Source of the DNA: Membranipora membranacea
Lineage: Eukaryota; Bryozoa; Gymnolaemata; Cheilostomatida; Membraniporidae
Direction: 5' to 3'
Assembly (NCBI GenBank): GCA_914767715.1
Contig: OU612069.1
Span: 27,463,387 to 27,527,386 of the forward strand
Length of the DNA: 64,000 nt
Shown in pieces: positions 12,586-24,359 of this stretch. A model generated the notes under the pieces. That model saw only the letters and a program-made list of their open reading frames with translations. It was not told the DNA's origin and ran no database searches. The position numbers and the translations under genes are program-made. Position 1 is the first letter of the stretch. Each line of letters starts with the position of its first letter.

Positions 12586-13168
12586 CTCAGACCAGATAAG
12601 CTGAGTAACCAGAGGTAAAACTTCCTCATCAATCACAAGCTGTACAGAGGCTGGTGTCCTTAGTACATTACTCAAACTGAACAGTGCCTGTTATAGTAAT
12701 ATAATAAGAAGGTCATCAAAAGGTTTTACAAGGAGAAGTAATCTTTTATGAGTACACATTTTAACATTATTATTTCTTCGTAATTTTGGCAGTATCATAG
12801 TTTTACCCGGGCTGGCCACAGCAAATTATTGATCTATCCTTACTCACATTGTAAGAAAACTGCATCACAAGAAAAGTTCACTCTCATCACTGTATACTGA
12901 ATAACTTCACACTTCATATCATCTTACCTAATTGAGTACAATACCATCATTAGAAGTGAGGGTACCCTTCATATATCTGATCTGTTCACAGTCTAGTAGC
13001 TGGTTACAGACCTTTAAATTTGAGCTAGATTTCACTGATTATATTCTGTTAGCGATTCACTGTAATAATATGATCACATCTTACACATTATACTGTATAA
13101 GTCTAATGATGAACACAGTCGGTCTTTACCCTAGCTTTATATTAATCATAAGTATAACATTATCTTTC

Positions 13169-13233
13169 CCAGGGTTGGCACAGATTGTCACTCCTGATCC
13201 AGACCACAATGGAGATGGATGTAGTGGATTGAG
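13169..13233 (+). other. Possible small exon (Asp/Gly-rich)
   Basis: A pyrimidine-rich acceptor (atctttcccag) is followed by an open stretch reading LAQIVTPDPDHNGDGCSGL and then gtaagc. The peptide has an acidic loop reminiscent of calcium-binding loops, but it lacks the glutamate that closes an EF-hand. No partner exon was found, and it lies opposite the minus-strand ARM remnant. Confidence 0.2.
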
Positions 13234-14838
13234 TAAGCTGAGCCAATTCTGAGGATGACCCCGTATTTCCTCAATACACCTTAAACTCTAGTAATAAGAC
13301 TACCCAAATGACAATGCATGTTATGGTCAGGCAGCTACTTATGATTAAGTTATGACAAATTTTTAACCTCTAAGCTCTGGAATTGTATGCATTTTATGTG
13401 TCTCGAACTAGAGTTGTCTATTCACAGTTAACAAGAACACAACTCCTATCACTATGACAGCTTGTTAGTGATACCAAGTGATGGCTTGCCAGTAGAATGG
13501 AAGCATCTGGAATGCAGCAAAATAGGATCAATCTTGATCGAGCAAAGCAAATGGTCACTGATATTCTATTTTCAGTCTCAAGCTTCAGAGTAAGAAGGCG
13601 TTTTGAAACAAAAGGGTCATACATCGCAGGAAAGCTAAAGTCCAAGGCTTTGCTATGGTAATGCTGCAAGAGAATCAAGTTCAATGATCAAAGGGAATTG
13701 AGGAAAAAAATTACATCCCCTATCTGAATTTCCCACGGATACCCCTTTTCATCACACACAGCTGTAGGTGGTGGTGCCTCCACAGTTCTAACAGCAGAAG
13801 TAAACCAAGATATGAGCTTAGACTAGCCTGAGTCCTCATCACCCTACAATGATACACAGTTACAAGGATACACGGGTACACCTATACATGGATACACAGA
13901 TACGTATATACATTTCCGCTCTTTGGACTATTACAATAAATTACGATCGCAGGGAAAATTCAATTGATGGATCATGATAGCAAGTTATTTAGGCCTGCAT
14001 TTATAAGGGTTTACTGTATGTCTCTGAATTCAATTGAACTAGTAAGAACAACACCAATAATGTATCAGCATTGGTCTGAGGACTGAAACTGTAGTGATTG
14101 GCTCTCCATTTTCGACCTTGTGTAATAGAATGCCATAGGACACATTAAAACTAATATTGAGGAGGGGGGCACAAAGCCCAACAAGCACAGATATATTCAC
14201 CTCATCCTGGACGACACCAGGGACCTCCAGAAGGCTAAAAATATAATCCATCAGAACCAATAGATTTATCCCCCCTGCTGATTCAGTCAGGTAGACATAA
14301 TCCATCAGCTACTATCTGTACAGGTCACAGTGAGAACATAATCTGTGTTAACCAATTACATAGTTCTACTTTTTCCAGAGACAGACCAACCATCCATATA
14401 TAATTCTTGTCATATATGGTGTTTGTACAATGTGGGCTGCTTGTAAATGGATAACACAATTTAATTTATTTCTGATTAGTTTTTACAACTAGTAGTACAG
14501 CAGCAGCCAACAAAGACCAATGTTACCTGAGAGTTTTTATGACAGACGAACTGTTTTATCAGAGGGGTGATGAGTTTTGGTGTGCTCTCACTTAGCGCTG
14601 GATTATCACTCAGATTTAGTATAGCCCAGTATGTATTTCTCATATAATTAGCATTTTCATAATGTAAGCAGGCATCGACCCAAGCTCACACTATCCCATA
14701 ATGCATCACATGCTCTCTTTACAACTCGCTCTCACCTGTAATATGTAATAATCATATTTGTGATGACCAACCGACCGACACACTCAAAGTAACCGATTGC
14801 ATGGCGTATTGTTTTGTGCATGCAAGCTTTCTTTTTCA

Positions 14839-14900
14839 TGTCGATGAGCAATGCCATATTCAAGTTTTTCGCAGCACCTAAATCAGTGCAAATATCAAGG
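14839..14900 (+). other. Possible first exon, plus strand
   Basis: An ATG (with a second Met two codons on) opens a frame reading MSMSNAIFKFFAAPKSVQIS and runs into a strong donor (agg/gtaagtac). The peptide is basic and amphipathic, like an organelle-targeting or signal segment. No second exon could be tied to it. It lies in an intron of the antisense ARM remnant, so it may be chance. Confidence 0.2.
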
Positions 14901-15347
14901 GTAAGTACGCTTTAGTTTGAGAAAATCAAAAGCCTACTTTCTAAAGATAAGGCAGAAAGTAACACTCATAAGAGTTTACAAACCGATGATGTTGCCCAGC
15001 GCCCATATAGCCTGCCCTCTGACATAAATGTGAGGATATTGGAGTATCTTGATAAGTCTGGTTACAGCTCCGACCTTTACAACCTCAGATGTGTGATGTG
15101 ACGTCCCTGCCGCTATGCTAGTCAAAGCCTAAAGAGCTGCATACTGGATAAACATTCTGAACTTACCAATCAAAACGGTGCCTGGTGTCAATCATAAGTA
15201 AACAAGCTTAATTGCAAAGCACTAGTCACTATTACCTAGCAGTGGCAAGGTTCCCGCCTTTGAAACATTATGAATAGTATGTATCACATGATCAGTCTAT
15301 TTATGGTGGGAGATGAGCTCACCTGTCTGAAATAAGAATTCTTTATT

Positions 15348-15618
15348 GGCGGTTTCGGTCGACCAAAACCGCCACTCAAAAGAAAACAATTATGATTTGT
15401 AGCTACAGTGGTGGTTTTGGTCGACCAAAACCGCCACTCAAAAGAAAACATGTATGATTTGCAGTTACAGCGGCGGCTTTGGTTGACAAAAACCGCCACC
15501 AAAAAAGAAAACAAATATGATTTGCAGCTACATTTGCGGTTTTGGTTAACCAAAACTGCCATAATTACAGGCACTTCGGATATTATTAGGGAAAAATTGG
15601 CGGTTTTGGTCAACCGTA
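15348..15618. repeat. 62-bp tandem repeat with a palindrome in each unit
   Basis: Four 26-bp inverted repeats centred on GGTCGACC or a variant lie at 15348-15373, 15410-15435, 15472-15497 and 15535-15560. A half copy lies near 15599-15615. Centre-to-centre spacing is 62, 62, 63 and about 64 bp. The linkers share actcaaaagaaaacatgtat and gatttgcagctaca. The palindromes consist of a cggttttgg arm and its complement; the later units have diverged. Confidence 0.92.
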
Positions 15619-15676
15619 GTCACCGCTCTCAAAGAATCTTATTTGACTTGTCAGGTTAGCCAAGGACATAAATTAT

Positions 15677-15744
15677 AGTCTAAGTCTAAAAGTCTAAAGT
15701 CTAAAAGTCTTAAAGTCTAAAAGTCTAAAAGTCTAAAAGTCTTG
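15677..15744 (+). repeat. (AAAAGTCT)n-like microsatellite
   Basis: This short run of about eight imperfect 8-9-bp units (agtctaaa with small length changes) follows directly on the palindrome repeat region. Confidence 0.9.
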
Positions 15745-18700
15745 AAGTGTGGGATGCTGATTTTATTGGCTGATGATTGTATCTCTGCATTTCACTCAAA
15801 TTATAAAGAATTTCAGGCCTAACCATCACAATCAAAGGTAATATAGTAAAAAATATAGATAGTTTGGATAATTGCTAGTTTATGAATACCACCCAGTTTG
15901 AAGCCATCAATCTGCAAATGATACAGCAAGATTTTTTCTATTGTATTAATATTTACCTTATATCAAGAGCTTTCCAACAGTACATAGCAAATTATAAATT
16001 CCTGACCCCTGTGTCTTTACCTTGAATCATTATGGTCATACATTCCATGATTTGTGAAAAACATAATATTCTTCAAAATCTAATCATATCCTGCATTGCA
16101 AAAAATAGTATCCAGACAATGTTGCAATCAGACACAAACATCCACTGAGCCATTTAGCAAAGACAGAATTCAGGTGATCATTCAAATATTTTTGTACTCA
16201 ATTTGCCACAGGGCTCAATTATGGCATTGAGTTGATGTTACACACAGCTTCAGCGTATTTAAAAAATCGATACATTATTACTGAATTCTGTCAAGGTCAA
16301 CATTTTTTGAGTCATTGGTTTTCTTACAGTCTAAACTCCAAGAATACTGAATCTTTGAGTGAAATACGTCCCAGGTTATAGCTGAACACGAAATTGAAGA
16401 TTTAGGGGCTTTTTATCTCTGTACATACTTGTGCAAATCTTTATATAATATCATCCTCCTTTGGGGGTATATAGAAGTACTCAACAAGATGTTTTCTCAT
16501 AATTGATGTTGTACTGGTGTCAGAACAGCAGAAGGAAGTTCGAAGTTATCTGCTTGAACTGACGATGACTTACGTGTTTGCATGTCTTTCAAAACTAAGA
16601 TAAGTTCTGATAGGAATACCGCTTCTGGAAATAGTATGTCCATCTTGTGTCTGTACGGCCTCTATCCAAAGTTGATTTATTTTGATAATTTGACTTTATT
16701 CTGCAAACCAGATGGCAGAGCTATTGTTGAACTAGAACCAAAGACATTTGGATTGCAACATCACCTGTACTTCTCACACTTGATTGAGAATACATGACAT
16801 TGAGGATATACTAGCAGTGTCAGTTGTTTGATTATTTTGTATTTTCTTTATTTATTCGTACCTGCTACGGGAATCAAACTGCTTATACGATTGTAAAATA
16901 AGTTGTTTCTGGATTTTTTTAATGCTTATAGTACTTACTATCTGGCAGTCTTGAACGTAGGACTAAATATTCATTATTTCAGAACAATTAGGTGAAGATT
17001 GTGTCAATGTTTGATAACACTCAGTGAAGTGCATATAGTAGATAACAACGAAATGAAACTGCTATCTTAAGCTACACTTGCAAAATGTCTATTGATTAAT
17101 GAGGGAAAATATTGTGATTGGGAATCTGGAAAACCAAATGACTCACTGTGCTGTTATCAGCAAATTTATGCGAACCTTTCAAAGGGAGCGCACTAGCTGA
17201 GAATAAACAGGCATTCATATGTAGTGAAACTGGTAACAAAGAAAGATTTTTACTGCATGATTGGTAAAGGTTTGTCTGGAGGTATCACTTTGAAGTAAGG
17301 CTCAGCCAAACTCACAACATCATGGGGGAAGATGAGTTCTCATCAATAAATAATAATAGTATAGTCTTGTAATCCAGTAAAAGTGAAACTTATCTCACTT
17401 TGTTGAGTCAAGGCATAAATCAAACTGCTACTAGCAGGCTTATACTTAGGTTTGGGCCTATTGATGAGATGACAGGAGAGTAGTAATGGGTATGCAGACT
17501 GATTAGATAGAGTATCTTAACTGTTCCTACTATGGGCTACATCTTTTGGTGAGCATATAGCGTTGGTTCGGATAACATCTTGGATAAAATCGTCCCAAAA
17601 TTAAAAACAATAGTCCTCTGACTCCTACTCACTGTATATTAAACTGTTGTGTTGTAACAATCCTAGTAAGTTAGTAAGATTTGCCTCAATTATTTTCATT
17701 CCCTTGACACTTTTAGATCAAGTCAATGTTTTGTGGATGATTTAATCTGTGGGCGGAGTTTGCTTCCCCTGCTAGGGAACCCAAATTGGAAAGACTTGGT
17801 ATGATGTTCACAAAAGTGAGCTGTGGCATATGGGAAATCCTCTCAATGAATTATGATTAATTGTTTACATTGCGACTTGATTGGTTCAATAAACCCTAGA
17901 TATGGGTATTGACCAATGACAGTGTGGAGTTTATCCTCTACCTAATAACAAGGAGCACGTTATCAGTTATTCTCCAGGCATTGGGAAATACAGAGAATTT
18001 TCCCCTTTTCACAGTCATACATCTGAATTACCACAATTACTTGCTTGCTTTCCCATTGGATATTATTTACTCGCACAGCCAGTGGTGCGCCACTGCTTTT
18101 CCTCCTATAATGATCTCTTGCGCCAAGGGTAAGCCATTCAATGGACTATTATATTATGCTTTGAGACTTCCAGGCAGGTTTATCACACAGGTGGCTATAT
18201 GAAATTGACGAGTTAAATCAGCCTACACTCAATTTCGATTGCTCTGCAATGGACACCCTGCCAAACCTGGCTTTTAATAATACTTTGTTTTATAACACGA
18301 TCGTTTTATTTGCTGTACATTTACAGGTCTTTTGCAACCCCATGTGTTGTGACAAATTCAATAACTGACCATTTAATCGTTTCCCTGCAAGTGAAACATT
18401 TGCAAGTGTTGAGAGCACATATAGCTTGAGAAATCAAGAAGTCCCATGCATCATTCATGATCTATTATTAACAAGGGGCAGTACATTTGGATTAATAAAT
18501 TCTTTGTACTTGACAAAGAGGGTTTCATGAATGGTGTCTCTATCAGTTGAATGAATAAAGTTGATCTTTATTATGTCCAGTTGTCAAGTGACAGTCTTCA
18601 CTTCTGTGATAAATATTCCTGCTCCTAATTTGGTTGCAAACCAAATACCAGATAGAACTACTACTAACTAATAAATTAACCCCCTTCTTTGTGGATAGAT

Positions 18701-18873
18701 AGGACTTTCTTAGATCCCTCATTAAAGAGCTGGCAATCCTAAGCATATGCTGAACTAATCCGAATATCTGAATCATGAACAGAATTTGGTGATGCATAAA
18801 CGGCTTCCCACTCAGAATTCCATGCTATTGAATAATTGCGTAGGTTTTGTCTAATTCATGTGCCTCGTTTAAG
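15745..18873. other. Non-coding stretch upstream of the macro-domain exon
   Basis: I see no exon here that I can defend. Two open frames (16582-16797 and 17909-18202) have no splice context or recognisable motif. The earlier exons of the macro-domain gene may lie here unrecognised. Confidence 0.4.
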
Positions 18874-19205
18874 TCCTATTCAAAACTGCTTTCAACACAA
18901 CTGGCTCTTTCGGACTGGTTGTTGTCGATATTCTGAACACAAAGAGCAGTGTCGTTGCCAAATCAATTGGACCAAAGACAACCTGTGATGTCAAGTTCAA
19001 TCCGCAAGGTGTACTCGAACAAAAGTTTGCTGATGCAGCAGGGCAGCAATTGATCAACGAGTTAGGAGATCCTAAACACGGCCCATGGGGATTCGGAGAG
19101 ATAATTTACACAGATTCATACCTCTTGAAGAAAGGCGAGGGATTGCCAAAAGCTATATGCCACTTCTGTGTGCCAAGGAGGTATTCAGGTGACTCAACAT
19201 ACTTG
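18874..19205 (+). CDS. Macro-domain exon (PARP14-like family)
   Basis: An exon of 332 bp is bounded by a gtttaag acceptor and a gtaagt donor, with one frame open throughout. The peptide begins LFKTAFNTTGSFGLVVVDIL and continues NTKSSVVAKSIGP, then a segment with QKFADAAGQQLINELGD, GEIIYTDSY and LPKAICHFCVPR. This is the strand-helix pattern of macro domains: V-D-I-hydrophobic-N, then KF..AAG..L, then G.I..T, then A..HF. It most resembles the macro modules of multi-macro PARP proteins, where the usual N-A-A-N is replaced by N-T-K-S or similar. Macro domains bind ADP-ribose or its derivatives, and some remove it from proteins. Neighbouring exons were not found, so I cannot say whether a PARP catalytic domain follows. 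The exon looks intact. Confidence 0.7.
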
Positions 19206-20079
19206 GTAAGTCTTATAAGCATATTTTGTCCCTCTAATCTTAAATCAGAGAATCAGAATCAACTAGATATTGGATAGTTTATATTCATATGACAGCTGCA
19301 AACTATTTGACTAGGCTGGAGACCGATGTTACGGACCATCATGTATCACTTTATTGGTTGTTATTATAATCTTTATGGCAAAGCGTGAGCTTCTATCTAA
19401 CAGGCAGAGGGGAATGCTTCATAAATTAATGCACAAGGAACAAAATGTGGAATAAATTCAGTGTTTGGCTGCTAGCCATGAGTTGTTTAGTATTTAACGT
19501 TGTCGGAGTTTTTTCACTAATACAGTTCGAATAAAAAAAAACCAGGCTTGGTTATCACCTCACCCTACTGCATCTACTCCATTCTTGTCAAATCCTTTTC
19601 TCAACTATCAATAACTTGCATCATTCAGGCCATCGAAGTTCTGAAGATTTTAAGTTTGATTGCCTAATTTCTTATTACCATCCTGAAATAGGCTAATAGC
19701 ATCGAAAGTACAGCACATAAATAAAACAAAATAAAAGGAGTCTGAGCTGCAATAGTTGAAAAGTTGCACATTTAATGCAAAAAGGTGTTTTGTCTCTTGG
19801 TGGTTTTTCATTTGGATAGCTGGTATTCATCTATTGTTTGTATTTATTTTATTGAAAGAGTTTAGGGGGTGATGCTCGATGTTTGCTATTTTCGTGAAGT
19901 GTTCAATGCAATAGGTGTGCAGGAATGTTATGATTGTTTGAAGTGCTAGATATTCAAGCCTCTGTTCATAGTAGTTTGAGAATGGCAGCATTATCCAAGT
20001 AGCTGAGTGCTGGATCCCCTCTAGCCTTTTTGTTTCAGTGTCTGATAATATATGGTACCATGCAGGGCAGGCGTAGGTG
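19206..20079. other. Intron or spacer after macro-domain exon
   Basis: No open frame with recognisable content. A continuation of the macro-domain gene is expected on this strand but could not be located. Confidence 0.35.
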
Positions 20080-20468
20080 ATTACATACTTAAACTACTGC
20101 TGCCACTCATGCAAATTTGTGCTCATTGAATTCTGCATAGCTCCAAGATAATTAATTGAGACTTAAACCTCATAACTGTTACCTAATGGGCAAATAATTT
20201 GCACAAAATTATCTTCAAAATCAGGGCATGAAATCTACGCACCAGCTAATGAAGTGTACAGTATGCACTAGTAAGACGGTGACTATGTCACCCGTGCCGG
20301 TAGATAACTAATTTCATACCCTAATTTTGACGATCAGTTTGTGCAAATTATTTGCTCATTAGGTGACAATGCTGAGATTGCAGCCTCATTTTATTAGTTT
20401 TGAGCTATACAGAAGTCTATAAGCACACATTTGGCTGTGTGGCAGCAGTGGTTTAAACTGATTGTTCA
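20080..20468. mobile_element. Fold-back (large palindromic) element A
   Basis: The two halves are inverted copies. 20181-20204 (acctaatgggcaaataattt...) matches the complement of 20341-20364 at 23 of 24 bases. Weaker pairing extends outward on both sides: cttaaactactgctgcc near 20088 against its complement near 20445. The centre lies near 20275. Fold-back or MITE-like elements have this shape. No terminal target duplication was recognised. Confidence 0.65.
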
Positions 20469-21090
20469 CACGGTCTGAACTTTGCTAATTACCCAACAAA
20501 TTTCCATCCGCTGGGTCAATTCCGGTGTGCATCCCTTCAATAAAGCTTCAATGTTTCAGAAATTCAAAAGTATCCCAGTATCAGAGAGAGAGCAAGTCAA
20601 GACAAGTGGTAATATTGGAGTTTGAGTAGAGTTGCTTCCTCTTTGGAAGCAATTCCACTTATTTCTAAGAATAACTATCACATTTACAGCTATTCGTTGT
20701 ATTTCCTCTGTCTTTATTGTTGCGGATGCCCAGTGAGTACTATTGATTTTTTTTGACAATGAGAATGAGAAAATCAATAGTACTCACTGGGCATGCGCAA
20801 CAATACAGACAGAGGGAAATGAATGAATGAATAGCTATAAATATAATATTTATTATTAGAAATAAGTGGAATTGCCTCCAAAGAGGAAGCAACTCCACTC
20901 CAACTCAACAGTGAAATGACCATATTACCACTTGTTTTGACTTACTCTCTCTCTCTGATACTGGGAACACAATCCTCAATTCGATTTGATTTTCTGAAAC
21001 ATTGAAGCTTTATTGAAGGGATGCTCACCTGAATTGACCCAGCAGATAGAAATTTGTTGGGTAATTAGCATTAGTTCCGACTGTCCAAAT
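20469..21090. mobile_element. Fold-back (large palindromic) element B
   Basis: Arms of about 280-320 bp flank a 19-nt loop (20751-20769). The innermost 23 bp, 20728-20750, are perfectly complementary to 20770-20792. Outward, blocks such as the gaggaagcaa / ttgcttcctc pair, the agagagag tract with its complement, ttcaataaagcttcaatg (about 20539) with its complement (about 21002), and acccaacaaatttc with its complement (about 21050) keep pairing with small indels. A single strand would form a hairpin several hundred bases long. It abuts element A. Confidence 0.8.
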
Positions 21091-21239
21091 GTGGACAGTC
21101 GGTTGAATAATAGCAACAAAGAAGGTTTTCAGGCCATCGTTATCAATGCGTTTCAGCAATCTCATCAGGGAAAAGCGTTGGTAGTATTAAAATATCATAG
21201 AGTCAACATGATTACTGAATGTTGGTGTGTTTTCTACAA

Positions 21240-21690
21240 CAATACCTAAATACTGTGGTCAGAGGGAGAAAGAAACATAGCATTTGTACGAGCCACACTC
21301 AGTATCAAAGTTTTGCTAGAATTTAAAATCATATTGTTACTCTCAGACCAGGTGTTTGCTAACTGTATTGCAGCAGATGTGTTCTCAATGGATGGTTAAA
21401 AAATAGGCTTATGAAAGGTTGTATATTCAGTATATTTGATACATTTTGTAACATAATCAAAAGCTTTTAAGTCATCAACAAATAATAACCAAGGTATGGG
21501 GCCCAGTTATTTTCCCCGAGGGGGACAAACTTGAATAGGTTCATACTCCATCCAAAAAAGTCATAATAGTATTTCACACCTAAAAACCTTTCTACTAACA
21601 TAATGAAATTAGTGTCAAAACCAAAAGAATTCATTTTAGATATCAGTATTAGGTGCTGCATACTATCGAAGAGTTTGGAAAAATCAAGGT
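21240..21690 (-). pseudogene. Non-LTR reverse transcriptase fragment
   Basis: Read on the minus strand, 21661-21467 gives SMQHLILISKMNSFGFD, then FVPLGENNWAPYLG. These correspond to the A-box (SKAFD-type) helix and a decayed PQG..GP box of a LINE RT. Further along, LANTWSESNNMILNSSKT matches the thumb segment after the catalytic box. The catalytic region between them is lost. There are several stops, so only a relic is left, and no ends are defined. Confidence 0.55.
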
Positions 21691-21735
21691 ATGGATTTTG
21701 TAGCAGTTTGACATTGGTATCAGAGGCGAGAATGG

Positions 21736-22990
21736 ATGACCAGCCATCTATCAGCTGAAATGTCTATGATTTTCTATGATTTCAAACAGCAAATACTTTT
21801 TGTGGAAGACAGCCACAACAAGTACGTCAATAACACGTGTGTGGTTACATATTCATTCGATGGCCCCGAGCACACAATAACCTTACAAACACATGGCAAT
21901 GCTAAGCATCAAACACATGAGTACACACACGTTAAACCATCAGCCATTGCGAACGCTGCAACAAATTCTGTAAGGGAAAGATCTGTTAGGGGTGGTATTG
22001 AACAACATATATTCCAGCATGGCGGCAGAGCCGGTATTGCAGCAGAGAACTATCCCAATACAGGCCAATCGTACAGACATGGCATCAACAGAACTACATC
22101 TGGCGGAACAAATAAAAATTTTGCAGACATAACACTCTCGGCCGAGGAAAATAGAGATATCTGCCGATCAGTTCAGCTGCACCAGCATCCAGCTATAGTG
22201 CTTGCAACAGAACAACGGCTTAACAATCTAGAACGTTTCGCGACTGGGAAAAAAGTAAGGCAATCAGTGTCGATCCGACATTTAACATTGGCGAAATCTT
22301 TGTGACATCCATAACGTCCCAACACCAATTTATATCATCACAGTGCACTGGCACAAAGGGTTGCTTTTGTGGCCCAATGTTGATTCATTTTGAGAAGAAG
22401 AGGATCACATACCAACTGCTCTTTGACACTCTCATCCAATAGCGACCTTCAATAGCAGAAATAAATAGAGTAGGAACTGATGGAGAAAATGAACTCATCA
22501 CAGGTATAAAAGCATCTCTGCCGAATACGAAAATGATGAGATGTAACTACCACTCCGAAAAAAACGTAATGGAACGATTGAAGAAATGTGGCCTTGCCTT
22601 GTTTGAGAAGACTATTAAACAGCATATAACCAGGCTGATCAACTCAATCCAATTTCGAGAACACCTTTGCCGAGACGCTTGAGTTTTGGAATACTAAAAG
22701 TACTCAGATGGCTAAGTACCTTGAAAAAGAGGAAGGACGTTATATGGAATGACCTACATGTGAGAGCCAATGGTGGCGAGGTACCAATGTAAATGTGGGT
22801 TTGACCAGGAGTAAGTGAGCCATGTCATAGGCAAAAAAATTTATCGTAGTTTCCATACGACACATGGCCCCAAAACTACTCTAACACGGGAGTGGGCATA
22901 CCACCACATCGAGTGCTTCTCTGGAGACAAAGTACTACATGTATGCCCAGATCATACGGTACCAGAGACAATGTTTGCATTACTTAGACA
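21736..22990 (+). pseudogene. MULE-like transposase remnant
   Basis: 21736-22242 is open and ends with QLHQHPAIVLATEQRLNN. One frame over, it continues SIDPTFNIGEIFVTSIT, GPMLIHFEK, RPSIAEINRVGTDGE and MMRCNYHSEKN. This succession (D-P-T-F-N, G-P-M-L-I-H, G-T-D-G-E, then a conserved C.xH) is the one I know from Mutator-like transposase-domain proteins that are common in invertebrate genomes. The first D and the D of GTDGE would be catalytic. Frame changes near 22240 and stops near 22440 and 22680 break it, and the last part (to about 22990) is barely readable. Family role: cut-and-paste DNA transposition. No terminal inverted repeats were found. Confidence 0.55.
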
Positions 22991-23819
22991 ACGTGGTTTC
23001 TTAGTTTAAACTCAAGATATTTGAAATCGATAGAATTAATTTGTTTGGTGCTTTCCAGGTCATTTCATAACATTGTAGATAATAATCCTTTGAAGGTTAG
23101 GCCCCACACTTTTATACTATATAAATCATGGAAATTAAGTTCATAATAATAGTGCCATAATCATCGCACCCAAATCTGATGCTTATCTTTTTTTCTATGT
23201 ATAATTTTTGTATAATCCACCAATAGAAACTGTCAATTAACAGAACAAAGAGATCTTCTAAACGCTGTGTGTTACTATTTGGTGGTATGCTGTATCCAAC
23301 AGGATCCTGACTTTAACGTTTTGACTTTGTGATCAACTGAGTTGACGGCATAGAACAATAACACGTCTGGCTGCAATCACTGCCACAGATCTTGCACAAG
23401 ACAGCTATGTAGCTGGTGCTACAGCATTGCTTTGTTGCCACAGTTTATCAAGTCTTTGCTTTAGATATATGGCTCCATATGATGTAATATAGCACCTCCT
23501 GCGAATATGTTGGATGATGTTACCAGACCGCCTCACTGCTGTGCATGATCATACCTATAATATTATGATTGATCAATAATAATTGCAGAAAATATTTTGC
23601 GTGGAAGGGCGGCATGCGCACAGCAAGGATTAATTCTTAAGCACAGGGAGAGATCAGAGAGAAGTTGTGTTCTCCTGATAGCCCTGTACAATCTTATTGT
23701 GATATAAAATTATTTTTGAAATAAATAGCGCCATAATGGCCCATACAATTTGGACATTTTCTTAGTCATTCTTTGCCTTGGCTCATTTGTTCACATATTC
23801 TCTGATAATATAGCGCTAT
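22991..23819. other. Spacer
   Basis: No gene supported. From about 23690 a segment (aatcttattgtgatataaaattat...aaataaatagcgc) is loosely repeated near 23862, so the fold-back element that follows may begin here. Confidence 0.35.
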
Positions 23820-24210
23820 TACTAAAATGATTTTGATTCTCTTGGCAGTCCTGTACAATTCAATTGGGATAAAAAAATCATTGTAGAAATAATGCTCTAG
23901 AAAATATGCTACAATTCTAAGAACTAAGTTTCCAAATTTAGGGGACGCCTGTAGCAGATAGAAAGCTGGTCTTATGGAGCTCAAATAGACACTGACTGTG
24001 TGTTTTTCGCAACGTAATAAAGCAATCAGTGTCTGCATGAGTTCTATGCTGCACACGTTTCATCAATGAACTAAACCTCATTGGTTTCATGAGCTTTCTA
24101 CCACCCTTACATTTTGAAACTTTGTTAGAATCTCTTAGCTAATGTTCTCACAATATCTCCCGATTAGCATTATTCCTACAATGATTTTATATCCGTACAG
24201 AACTGCCAAG
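23820..24210. mobile_element. Fold-back element C (imperfect)
   Basis: The segment ending at 23895 (tgattctcttggcagtcctgt ... attgtagaaataatgct) is found as an inverted copy at about 24166-24206. An inner pair, gagctcaaatagacactgactg near 23975 and its complement near 24025, closes the structure. One arm carries an extra stretch of about 50 bp (about 24050-24100). This is an imperfect hairpin of roughly 390 bp. Confidence 0.55.
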
Positions 24211-24359
24211 AGAAGACAGCTTCGCATCAGCACGATGCTTATTGTCATTAGAACACAGCTTTCTGAACTCTACCTATTATTACACCATAATATTGTGGAG
24301 TTAGCTTGCAGCATAATAGGCACTATGAACAAAAGAAGAAAAACCAGGCCTTAGGTACC

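Larger units (their letters stand above)
12586..15143 (-). pseudogene. Importin-alpha-like ARM-repeat gene remnant
   Basis: Several minus-strand exons encode armadillo repeats in the order found in importin-alpha (karyopherin-alpha), the nuclear-localisation-signal receptor. Exon 14984-15143 reads ALTSIAAGTSHHTSEVV..., then VRGQAIWALGNIIG, the repeat with the conserved W..N pair. Exon 14527-14638 reads YWAILNLSDNPALSES and ends at a GTAACA donor. A degraded exon at about 14041-14315 begins IVADGLC, comparable with the start of the next repeat, and then shifts frame. Exon 12586-12687 (34 codons, phase 0) reads ALFSLSNVLRTPASVQLVID and is followed by a GTAAGA donor. Exon 14984-15143 has an in-frame TAG where the repeat's tryptophan should be. 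At least one ARM repeat between exons was not found, and no importin-beta-binding N-terminus is visible. I therefore call a decayed copy. A diverged ARM protein other than importin-alpha is possible. Confidence 0.65.

Noticed and set aside
12932-13252. Plus-strand ORF starting in AT-rich DNA
   Set aside because: Only its last part looks exon-like; the rest has no coding character.
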